Shown here one piece after another: positions 1-6,810 of a stretch of DNA of 32,373 nt; the first letter of the stretch is position 1, and each line of letters starts with the position of its first letter. A program made the position numbers and the translations under genes. Below the pieces are notes generated by a model. That model had not been told where the DNA came from. It made no database searches and saw only the letters and a program-made list of their open reading frames with translations. Source of the DNA: a candidate division FCPU426 bacterium (GTDB lineage Bacteria > Oederibacteriota > Muellerivitia > Muellerivitales > Muellerivitaceae); NCBI GenBank assembly GCA_030041545.1, contig JASHNQ010000049.1, positions 1 through 32,373 of the forward strand, written 5' to 3'.

Positions 1-224
1 CAACTCAAACTACATTGACAAGCACCCAAACTTGTTTCGTATGCACTATTTAGTTTTCAAAGACCAATGCCGACAAGCATCCATTCGATGCTTATCCCAG
101 GGATGAGTAGGGACAACAAAACTCATCGCTGCGATGAGCACCGCAATCGAAAACGACTTTTCAGTCACGATTGTCTTGGATTTAAACTTCAAAGAACTTG
201 GCCACAAGCCTTAGTGGCCCGGGG
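1..224 (-). other. Probable rRNA operon leader (boxA-like motif and hairpins), cut by the window edge
   Basis: No open reading frame is visible here. Read on the minus strand, it holds hairpins at 200-219 (6-bp stem), 122-138 (7-bp stem, 3-nt loop) and 75-93 (7-bp stem, 5-nt loop). These are followed by TGGTCTTTGAAAACT (rc of 52-66), which resembles the boxA-type sequence in many rRNA leaders and spacers. The mature 16S 5' end (AGAGTTTGATCC type) is not inside the window, so it would lie just beyond position 1. The assignment rests on promoter strength, boxA-like sequence and lack of coding potential. Confidence 0.55.
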
Positions 225-230
225 GCAACT

Positions 231-282
231 TTTATACTAAAACCGCGGCCCTGTGTCAACTAATTATAATAAAAAAACCATT
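231..282 (-). promoter_or_regulatory. Strong sigma70 promoter with UP element, probably for an rRNA operon
   Basis: Read on the minus strand there is a perfect -35 box TTGACA (254-259), a 17-nt spacer and a -10 box TATAAA (231-236). A/T-rich sequence upstream (261-282) resembles an UP element. The bases just after the -10 box are GC-rich (GTTGCCCCCGGG), the discriminator type seen at stable-RNA promoters under stringent control. It points left, away from the radical SAM gene that ends at 294. Only a structured leader lies downstream inside the window, so its gene is beyond the left edge. The promoter is read directly; its assignment to rRNA is inference. Confidence 0.75.
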
Positions 283-293
283 CTTTCAAGCAC

Positions 294-1790
294 TTAATGC
301 GTGGGAGAAGTTTGGGCCACGGGCACGCGGGAAGCCTCGGAAATTGGAGTTTTTTCAGTGGAAGATTCTGAAATCCAACTAGAAATAAAATCCCTCGCCT
401 GTCGGAAATTAGTAGCCAAATCCTTAAAACTCTTAATTTTTTTAAGGCGTTTCAGGATATAGTTCGGCCGCAAATAAAACTCCCGATAGGCCCTTTTGCG
501 GGCTTCTTGCAGCTGCTCCAAAGACAGGGTGGGCAGGTTCAAGATTGGCTGGTTCAATTCATACTTGGCGTAATCTTCAGTGGTAATCCAGCCGTTCTTC
601 TTGCCCATAGCCTCCAACTCGGTCTTGGGGAACGGAATGGCGCAATAGAATTGGGCGTAATCCGGGTCTAGTTCTTTGACGTACTGGATGGTTTGATTGA
701 TCGTTTCCGGGGTGTCTCCCGGCAAACCAAAAATGATGTGAGTTAAAACCTCGATTCCAGCTTCTTTCGTCAGCTTCACGGCCACCCGGGCTTGTTCCGC
801 GGTGGCTCCTTTTTTCATGTTTTTTAGGATTTCGTCAACGCCCGATTCAACCCCGTAAGAAACGCCGATACAGCCCGAGGAACGCATTTCTTTCAACACT
901 TCGGAATCAACATGGTCCACACGGCTATTGGCCATCCAGCGGATTCTCCTTTCCATCCCACGTTTTTTAATCTCAGCACAGACTTCCATTACAAATTTTT
1001 TATTCTGGTTAAAAGTGTCGGACCACATGGTGAAATTACGGATTTGATTCTTTTCTAGGCATTCCTGCATTTCGTCCGCCACGTTCGCGGCGCTCCTTAA
1101 GCGGAGCTTTTTCCCGTAATACTGGTAGGCCGTACAATAGATGCAAGAATAAGGACATCCCCGGCTGGTGATGATCAGAGTATAAGGCTCGTTGATGACG
1201 GGCAGGGTATAGCGGGCGTTATCTAAAAGGTGGCGGGCGGCGAAAGGCAAATCATCCAGGCTTTCGTTAAAAGGCCGATCCTCGTTATGGACAACGGTGC
1301 CATCCTTGTCCTTAAAGGAAATCCCTGGGACTTCAACCAGGCTCCTTCCCTTTTCCAAGGCATCCACCAGGTCCTGGGCCGTCAACTCGGGTTCACGACG
1401 GATCACCGAGTCCAACCCTGAGGCTTGAAGCACTTCCTGTGGCAAGGAAGTGGCATGGTTCCCTATCACCGTGAAATGGGCCTTGGTGATGGACCGCATG
1501 ATATTAATGACCTCGATATCGCTGGTGGAAGTTGCCGTGGACATATTGAAAAGCACGAAAGAGGGCTCAAATTCGAGTATTGCTTTCTTCAGTCCTTCCA
1601 CATTCACGTCATTGGCAATGCAGTCCAAGATTTTCACTTGATGATGTTGGGCCTCCAGGGCTCCCGCAACCATCGGCAGTGAAATGGGGACCATCACATA
1701 TTGGAAGGAATTTAAACGCTGCTCACACCGGCCTTCCCGGATATATTTCATTCCCGTGCAAGTGGGCGGATTGACAACGAGCGTTTTCAA
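294..1790 (-). CDS. B12-binding-type radical SAM protein
   Basis: This 498-aa protein has the layout of the cobalamin-binding radical SAM (BchE/HpnJ-like) superfamily. An N-terminal Rossmann-like B12-type domain spans about residues 1-145 and a radical SAM barrel about 200-420. The 4Fe-4S motif CxxxCxxC is clear at C212, C216 and C219 (GCPYSCIYC). The base-off histidine of the DxHxxG motif is not evident: the matching place reads LDCIAN near residue 55. The start is TTG at 1788-1790, chosen because GGAGG lies 6 nt upstream. A -10-like TATAAT sits at 1895-1900. Members methylate or rearrange unactivated carbons, often in lipid, cofactor or peptide modification; the substrate cannot be told. 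It stands alone, with its stop about 35 bp upstream of the rRNA-type promoter. Confidence 0.85.
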   Translation of the reverse strand: MKTLVVNPPTCTGMKYIREGRCEQRLNSFQYVMVPISLPMVAGALEAQHHQVKILDCIANDVNVEGLKKAILEFEPSFVLFNMSTATSTSDIEVINIMRSITKAHFTVIGNHATSLPQEVLQASGLDSVIRREPELTAQDLVDALEKGRSLVEVPGISFKDKDGTVVHNEDRPFNESLDDLPFAARHLLDNARYTLPVINEPYTLIITSRGCPYSCIYCTAYQYYGKKLRLRSAANVADEMQECLEKNQIRNFTMWSDTFNQNKKFVMEVCAEIKKRGMERRIRWMANSRVDHVDSEVLKEMRSSGCIGVSYGVESGVDEILKNMKKGATAEQARVAVKLTKEAGIEVLTHIIFGLPGDTPETINQTIQYVKELDPDYAQFYCAIPFPKTELEAMGKKNGWITTEDYAKYELNQPILNLPTLSLEQLQEARKRAYREFYLRPNYILKRLKKIKSFKDLATNFRQARDFISSWISESSTEKTPISEASRVPVAQTSPTH

Positions 1791-1949
1791 AGTTCACCTC
1801 CGAGATGAAAAAAGCGGGCACTTCGGTACTAACCCTGTACCAGGAAGAACTTCAATCTTAGAGAGCGGGCAAGCTCTTCACTAATTTCGGGTTAATTATA
1901 ACTCTAAAAACGGCCCTTTTCATTCCATTCTCTCCCAGGCAAAAAGACA

Positions 1950-2087
1950 CTAGCAGGCTGCTGAAAATGTAAAAAAGAGCTACAAAGCAGCCTGCCTACC
2001 CCAAAGGTTCCGTAGGAATCGTGGGAGTTCCGCAAATGTCGTCAGCTGAAAAAGTCCGTTTTATGGATTTTTTCAACAATCTGCTAG
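1950..2087. repeat. MITE-like palindromic element, 138 bp
   Basis: The stretch begins CTAGCAGGCTGCTGAAAA and ends, read in reverse, CTAGCAGATTGTTGAAAAAA. This gives imperfect terminal inverted repeats of about 18-20 bp, with the 4-bp palindrome CTAG at both ends. There is also an internal perfect 10-bp inverted repeat: GCAGGCTGCT at 1953-1962 and its complement near 1985-1995. No open reading frame lies inside. CTAG may be either the repeat tip or a target duplication. The right end overlaps the stop codon (2084-2086) of the ABC ATPase gene, so the element supplies that stop and may also act as a terminator structure. The element type is inferred from structure only. Confidence 0.6.
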
Positions 2088-3028
2088 AGACGATCCCACT
2101 TCCAACAAGCCACTTTCCAGGCGTTGTCATCGCCTAAAAGCTGTTGTTTTTCCTGCCGGCAACGGTCCTCGGCAAAGGGGCAGCGGGGATGGAAGGTACA
2201 GCCCCAAGGAGCCTTAGCTGGATTGGGCGGTTCCCCCTCAATCATAACCCACCGCCCCTGACTGGCGGCCAACAGGGCCTTGGTATAGGGGTGGCGGGGG
2301 GTTCTTAAAACTTCCTCGGTTTTGCCCGATTCTACGACTGCGCCTAGATACATCACTAAAAGGCGTTGGCTAAGGTATCCCACCACCTGCAAATCATGCG
2401 AGATAAACAGGTAAGCGATACCTTTTTCCTGGTTCAAACGAGACAACAAGTTTAAAACCGAGGCCTGAACCGAAACGTCCAAGGAGGACACGGGTTCATC
2501 CAAGACGATCATATCCGGCTGGCAGGCCATAGCGCGGGCCAGGCCGATGCGTTGGCGTTGCCCGCCGGAAAATTCATGGGGGTATTTGCTCAAGTCCTCC
2601 TCCGTCAACCCCACTTGCGCCAGTAGCCCTTTCACGAATTCCAGCCTTTCTGTCGGGCGGAGTAATCCGTGGACTTCCAGCGGTTCCAGGAGGATTTTTT
2701 TTATCTTTTGCCGGGGGTTCAAGGAAGCATAGGGGTTTTGGAAGACCACCTGGAACTTACGTTGATGGGCCCGTTTTTGGGAGGCCGCCAACCCCCTGAT
2801 TTCAAGGTTATCCCACAAAACCTCCCCCGAGGTGGGCTCAAAGAGCCCCACGGCGCACCGGCCCAAGGTGCTTTTGCCGCAGCCCGACTCTCCCACGATC
2901 CCGACGATCTGCCCCGCCCCCACCTCCAAGGAAACCATGTCCACGGCCTTCACAAAAGCCGTGGGCCGACCCCAAAGGCCTCGTTGGACGGGAAAATGCT
3001 TGGTTACTTTCCGGAGGGATAAAAGCAT
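2084..3028 (-). CDS. Oligopeptide/dipeptide-type ABC transporter ATPase (OppF/DppF-like)
   Basis: A 314-aa ATPase that would power peptide or nickel/opine-type import. Walker A is GESGCGKS at 46-53, Q-loop Q97, signature SGGQRQR at 154-160, Walker B MIVLDE at 173-178 and H-loop H211. The C-terminal Cys-rich oligopeptide-transporter extension (HPRCPFAEDRC) is present. The ATG start lies inside the end of the upstream partner gene (25-bp overlap), suggesting translational coupling. The TAG stop falls within the right end of the MITE-like repeat, so the last residues may have been changed by that insertion. No permease or binding-protein gene lies nearby, so the transporter must be completed from elsewhere. 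Confidence 0.9.
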   Translation of the reverse strand: MLLSLRKVTKHFPVQRGLWGRPTAFVKAVDMVSLEVGAGQIVGIVGESGCGKSTLGRCAVGLFEPTSGEVLWDNLEIRGLAASQKRAHQRKFQVVFQNPYASLNPRQKIKKILLEPLEVHGLLRPTERLEFVKGLLAQVGLTEEDLSKYPHEFSGGQRQRIGLARAMACQPDMIVLDEPVSSLDVSVQASVLNLLSRLNQEKGIAYLFISHDLQVVGYLSQRLLVMYLGAVVESGKTEEVLRTPRHPYTKALLAASQGRWVMIEGEPPNPAKAPWGCTFHPRCPFAEDRCRQEKQQLLGDDNAWKVACWKWDRL

Positions 3029-3981
3029 CGGGCTTGATGACCTTTCCTGGTTTCCAAGAGTGGGGGCGCGGATTCACGGCACTTCCTTTCCACTCGGGGG
3101 CACCGGTCGGCGAAGGCGCACCCCTTGAGGTCCTCAAAGGGAGAGGGCACGACCCCTGGAATGTTGTAAAGCGGCCGACCTTTATGGGAAACTTCCGGTA
3201 GGGCCGCCAGCAGGCCTTCCGTGTACGGATGCTGGGGATGCCGAAAAATTTCGCCCGGAACCCCCTCCTCCACCACTAACCCCAGGTACAAAATCACAAC
3301 CCGGTCGGCATGGCCCCGCACGATCATAAGGTTGTGGGTGATAAGCAGGACAGCCAGCCGCTGTTCCTCGGTCATGCGGAATAAGAGGTCTAAAATCTGG
3401 GTTTGGACGGTCACATCCAGTGCGGTCGTGGGTTCATCGGCGATCAAGAACGAGGGCCCGCAGGCGACCGCCATGGCAATCATGGCCCTTTGACACATGC
3501 CCCCCGAAAGCTGATGGGGATATTGGCTGAGGAGACGGGGGGGATCGGGCAGGCCTACCTGCGCCAGCAGGGAAAGGGTCCTCGCCCGGATTTCCCCCGT
3601 GGAAAGTCCTGAATGGTTCCGTAAGGTTTCGGCGATTTGTTCCCCTATCGGCATCACTGGGTTCAAGGAGCTGATGGGTTCCTGGAAAACCATTCCGATT
3701 TCCCGCCCCCGGATTTCCAGCCACTGTTCCCGGGTCAGGTTTCCCAAATCCCGTCCCTTGAATTCAATTTGCCCGCTGGAGATTTCCATGGGCGGCCGGG
3801 GTAAAAGGCGCAGGATGGAAAGGGCCGTCACGCTTTTCCCGCATCCCGATTCGCCCACCAGCGCCACCCGCTCCCCCGCCTCCATCCGCAGATCCACACC
3901 CCTTAAAACCCATCCCTCACGGCCCGTCGGGGGGTCCCTAAGGGAAACTTTTAAATTCCGGACGCAAAGCAATTCAGGCAA
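3004..3981 (-). CDS. Oligopeptide/dipeptide-type ABC transporter ATPase (OppD/DppD-like)
   Basis: A 325-aa partner ATPase of the OppD/DppD group. Walker A GESGCGKS lies at 43-50, Q-loop at Q100, signature LSGGMCQR at 158-165, Walker B FLIADE at about 178-183 and H-loop H216. The usual signature in this group is LSGGMRQR; here a Cys replaces the Arg. The C-terminal Cys motif (CAFADRCPRVERKC) typical of OppD is present. The start is TTG at 3979-3981 with a weak GAGGG upstream. It lies 38 bp behind the metallophosphoesterase-like gene and overlaps the next ATPase gene by 25 bp, so the three are likely one transcript. Confidence 0.9.
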   Translation of the reverse strand: MPELLCVRNLKVSLRDPPTGREGWVLRGVDLRMEAGERVALVGESGCGKSVTALSILRLLPRPPMEISSGQIEFKGRDLGNLTREQWLEIRGREIGMVFQEPISSLNPVMPIGEQIAETLRNHSGLSTGEIRARTLSLLAQVGLPDPPRLLSQYPHQLSGGMCQRAMIAMAVACGPSFLIADEPTTALDVTVQTQILDLLFRMTEEQRLAVLLITHNLMIVRGHADRVVILYLGLVVEEGVPGEIFRHPQHPYTEGLLAALPEVSHKGRPLYNIPGVVPSPFEDLKGCAFADRCPRVERKCRESAPPLLETRKGHQARCFYPSGK

Positions 3982-4019
3982 TGGAACCCTCTTTCAACCG
4001 GCCTACGGCTGTCCTGCCT

Positions 4020-4796
4020 TTAAGTCAATATGGATTTCACATTTTTAAACTGGATGTCCATGGAGGGATAGTCGATGACGGCGTAATGACCCTCAAAAAA
4101 AGGCCCCGGGTTGACCACCACCGTGCTTCCCAACTTGACCATACCTTGACCGGAGGTGGCCCTGCCGCAAAGCACGAGCCGCGGGGAAATTTTTTCGATC
4201 AATTCATTGATTAGCAAAATACCGCAATGTTCGTCCCCCGATTTATCCAACCGGCAGACCGGCGGGGAGTAGAAAAGCAGCAGTTTTTCCCCCGGGAAAT
4301 ATTCCACCCGCCTCAAGGCGAATTCCACCCAAGTGCGCGAATACTGCAGGACCAAATCCCGGTTGTCATCGCTCAAGCTCATGTCGCCGCCGAACCCCGA
4401 TATCATGAACAAGTCCTCGCGATAGATCATTTCGTGGATCGGTCGTAAATTGGGGTAAATATTGGCATAGTTATAAACCGTTTTGAAGTAGAGGGATTCA
4501 GGCGCGTCATGGTAGCCAGGCACCACGTAAACCGTCTTCTGCGTATCCGCCAGCGCTAAAAGGAAATCCCGGAGGTGTTCGGCATCCCGCCCGATTTCTT
4601 CCTGGATCGCGGGACTGTCCAAGTCGGGTTTGCTATGGAACCGCCGTGCGGCTTCGTATTCCTGGAACCGGATATCGCCTTTCATCGAGCCGCCGCAGTA
4701 AAACAAGAGGTCCGGGTCCTCCCTTTCCACGATCGCCGAGACCACGAATAGATGCTCCCGGGCGCCGCAGTAGTCGCTGAAGCACACAAACTTCAC
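4020..4796 (-). CDS. Metallophosphoesterase-fold protein with degraded metal-binding motifs
   Basis: This 258-aa protein follows the calcineurin-like phosphoesterase plan, but the metal ligands are mostly gone. The first motif DxH reads D8-Y-C10, the GD motif reads C-G35-G36, and GNHD reads G94-Y-H-D97. The later His before PP reads Y176-S-P-P179, and GHxH reads G211-R-A-T214, followed by SGQG as in active relatives. The fold is probably kept while the dinuclear metal centre is lost, so it may be a binding or regulatory pseudoenzyme. The start is GTG at 4794-4796, supported by GGGAGG 5 nt upstream. It heads the likely operon with the two ABC ATPases. No link to peptide transport is known to me. 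Confidence 0.7.
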   Translation of the reverse strand: MKFVCFSDYCGAREHLFVVSAIVEREDPDLLFYCGGSMKGDIRFQEYEAARRFHSKPDLDSPAIQEEIGRDAEHLRDFLLALADTQKTVYVVPGYHDAPESLYFKTVYNYANIYPNLRPIHEMIYREDLFMISGFGGDMSLSDDNRDLVLQYSRTWVEFALRRVEYFPGEKLLLFYSPPVCRLDKSGDEHCGILLINELIEKISPRLVLCGRATSGQGMVKLGSTVVVNPGPFFEGHYAVIDYPSMDIQFKNVKSILT

Positions 4797-5107
4797 GGCT
4801 GCCTCCCTTGGTTGGGAATAGATGAATCTTGCGTTTTGGACGGCCTTAATTTTGCTGAAACGTTAACTTGATTGCGACATTCTAAGGGTTCCGATACAAT
4901 TTTGTCCTAATTAAACTTACAGTTTTTCAACTCCTGATTTTCACCCCCCGGCTTGCCAATAAGCGATAGGATGGAATCAGCCTGATCTGTTTTCTTGATT
5001 TTCGGCATAATCCGTGCGGTGCCAAGCTGCCGTAAAAATAATTTATCGGTTATTGGTATAGCACTGATTTATTTAATTCTTTTTCTTCTTTAAAGAAAAA
5101 TCGGCGC
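4797..5107. other. Divergent intergenic region
   Basis: 311 bp between the minus-strand phosphoesterase-like gene and the plus-strand GalT-like gene. It is A/T-rich and should hold both promoters. I see only weak candidates, such as an extended -10-like TGGTATAGC about 50 nt before 5108. There is no convincing open reading frame or RNA gene. Confidence 0.4.
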
Positions 5108-6430
5108 ATGTCCAAGTACCAAAATCCTTACTTCACCATGTCCGACGGGACCTTGAAGCACATCCATCCGCTCACCGGCACCGAGGTCTGGACCGTCCCT
5201 ACCCGGGCCCATCGCCCCTTTTCCAACCGTCCTTTAAAGACGCCCAAGCGGCTGGAAAAGGTGGAAAAGGAAAATTATTGTGACTTTTGCCAAACTGCAT
5301 ATTATCGCACCCCCCCCGAAAAGGCGCGAATTATCCAAACTGCCGACGGCCGTTATCAAAAAATTGAAAAGCTGAACCTCGATTTTCTAGACTCCTCCCA
5401 TGCCGTTTTCCGCCGTGTCGCCAACCTTTTTGAAATCGTCACCTTCGATTATTGGGTCAAGAACCATGGTTTTGAGCTTTCCGCCGCCCAATCTCAGTGG
5501 AAAAAAAACTACCTGGAAAACTCGCGAGGCCAGGAGCAGGTCCTTCGCCTAGTGGACATGAAATTGAACCTTTCGGGAAAACCGCCCGGGGAAATCACCG
5601 GGATGACCGCCAAGGAAAAATTGAAGCTAGCCGAGGGTTTTTTCGGCGGCGCGCACGAGATTTGCATCGCAGGACGTCACTACCGTCCCGGCGCCGAGTG
5701 GGACAACGAACTTTACTCCTCCGGGGAAATGGCCGCGGAAGAACATTATGAATACCTGCGCTTCACTATCGACGCGATGGCGGACATCTGTGCCAATAAC
5801 CGTTATGTCCGCTACGTCACCGTATTCCAGAATTGGCTCCAGCCTTCCGGGGCTTCCTTCGACCACTTGCACAAGCAGCTCGTCGGCCTGGACGAATGGG
5901 GCACCTCTATCCAGGCGGAAATGGAGGTCGTGCGGGAAAACCCGAACATTTACAACGAATCCATCGTGAATTTCTCCGCCTACCACAACCTGGTCTTCGC
6001 GGAGAACGATCATGCGGTCGCCCTCTCCGAAATCGGGCACCGTTATCCAACCCTGGCCATCTATTCCAAAAGCAAAAACACCCGCCCCGACGAGCACGGC
6101 CCGGAGGAATTAAGGGGGTTTTCCGACCTCGTGCACGCCTGCCACGCAGCCACGGGCAGTTCCATCCCCTGCAACGAGGAATGGTATTATTCGCCACGGG
6201 ACGCGGTAAGCGTCATGCCCTGGCATATCCTGATCAAGTGGAGGACCGTCACACCGGCTGGATTCGAAGGCGGGACCAAGATATTCATCAACCCTGTTTC
6301 TCCGGCCGCCTTGCGGGATCAAGTGGTGCCGCGGCTTTACGAACTGCGAGCCTTGGGAAAAATCCGTAATCTCCGGATCGCCACCGAGTGTGAGTTAAAA
6401 CCCAATCCACTCCTTTACGGCCGCCAATAA
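5108..6430 (+). CDS. GalT/HIT-superfamily protein, DUF4921-like
   Basis: A 440-aa soluble protein resembling galactose-1-phosphate uridylyltransferases and the DUF4921 family. It has a zinc-type CxxC near the N-terminus (C58-D-F-C61). The HIT-like catalytic signature H253-L-H255-K-Q257 sits where GalT enzymes carry HPHxQ. The second half has the conserved stretch CNEEWYYSPRD followed by PWHILIKWR. By family it would transfer or hydrolyse a nucleotidyl group on a sugar phosphate or related substrate; which one is unknown. The ATG start has only an A-rich weak ribosome site upstream. It is transcribed alone and ends 23 bp from the convergent gene at 6454. Family placement is moderate, function open. 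Confidence 0.65.
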   Translation: MSKYQNPYFTMSDGTLKHIHPLTGTEVWTVPTRAHRPFSNRPLKTPKRLEKVEKENYCDFCQTAYYRTPPEKARIIQTADGRYQKIEKLNLDFLDSSHAVFRRVANLFEIVTFDYWVKNHGFELSAAQSQWKKNYLENSRGQEQVLRLVDMKLNLSGKPPGEITGMTAKEKLKLAEGFFGGAHEICIAGRHYRPGAEWDNELYSSGEMAAEEHYEYLRFTIDAMADICANNRYVRYVTVFQNWLQPSGASFDHLHKQLVGLDEWGTSIQAEMEVVRENPNIYNESIVNFSAYHNLVFAENDHAVALSEIGHRYPTLAIYSKSKNTRPDEHGPEELRGFSDLVHACHAATGSSIPCNEEWYYSPRDAVSVMPWHILIKWRTVTPAGFEGGTKIFINPVSPAALRDQVVPRLYELRALGKIRNLRIATECELKPNPLLYGRQ

Positions 6431-6453
6431 GGGCATGGCCGTCTTCGGGCCTT

Positions 6454-6810
6454 CTACCGGACCACCACTAGGCTTTTGGTTTGGATGCCCAAATCCAGTT
6501 TCAACCAAAAAATATAAACTCCCGAGGCGACTTCCCCTCCAGAAAGGTTCTTCCCGTTCCAGGTGAGGGTTTGGGTCGCGCCGGCGGAGATAGATCCGTT
6601 GAAAAGGGTCTTGATGACTTCCCCGGCCGAGTTATAGATCACCAGCTTAGCGGTCCCGCCATAGGAGGACGAAAAAGTCGTCGTCACTTGTGTGTCTACA
6701 GGTGGGCGAAATAGATTATGGTCCAGGGTAAACGTGGCGGACTGGGCCAGCCCCTTGGAAGTTTCCGTTCCCGCCAACACAAGGCATAAGGCCAGGTATT
6801 TCCCTTTCAC
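6454..6810 (-). CDS. Secreted protein with FlgD-Ig-like / C-terminal sorting-type domain
   Basis: A 118-aa protein with an N-terminal signal peptide (hydrophobic stretch ending near ALAQSA-like GLAQS, about residue 23). A single Ig-like domain follows, of the kind found in FlgD and at the C-termini of secreted proteins. The telltale pattern is AKLVIYNSAGEVIKTL, then TLTWNGKNLSGGEVASGVYIFWLK and a final KSLVVVR. Such domains act as adhesive or sorting modules. The start codon overlaps the end of the upstream membrane protein gene by 4 bp (ATGA arrangement), so translation is probably coupled. Here the module is almost the entire protein, which is unusual because it normally ends a much larger protein. 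Confidence 0.6.
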   Translation of the reverse strand: MKGKYLALCLVLAGTETSKGLAQSATFTLDHNLFRPPVDTQVTTTFSSSYGGTAKLVIYNSAGEVIKTLFNGSISAGATQTLTWNGKNLSGGEVASGVYIFWLKLDLGIQTKSLVVVR

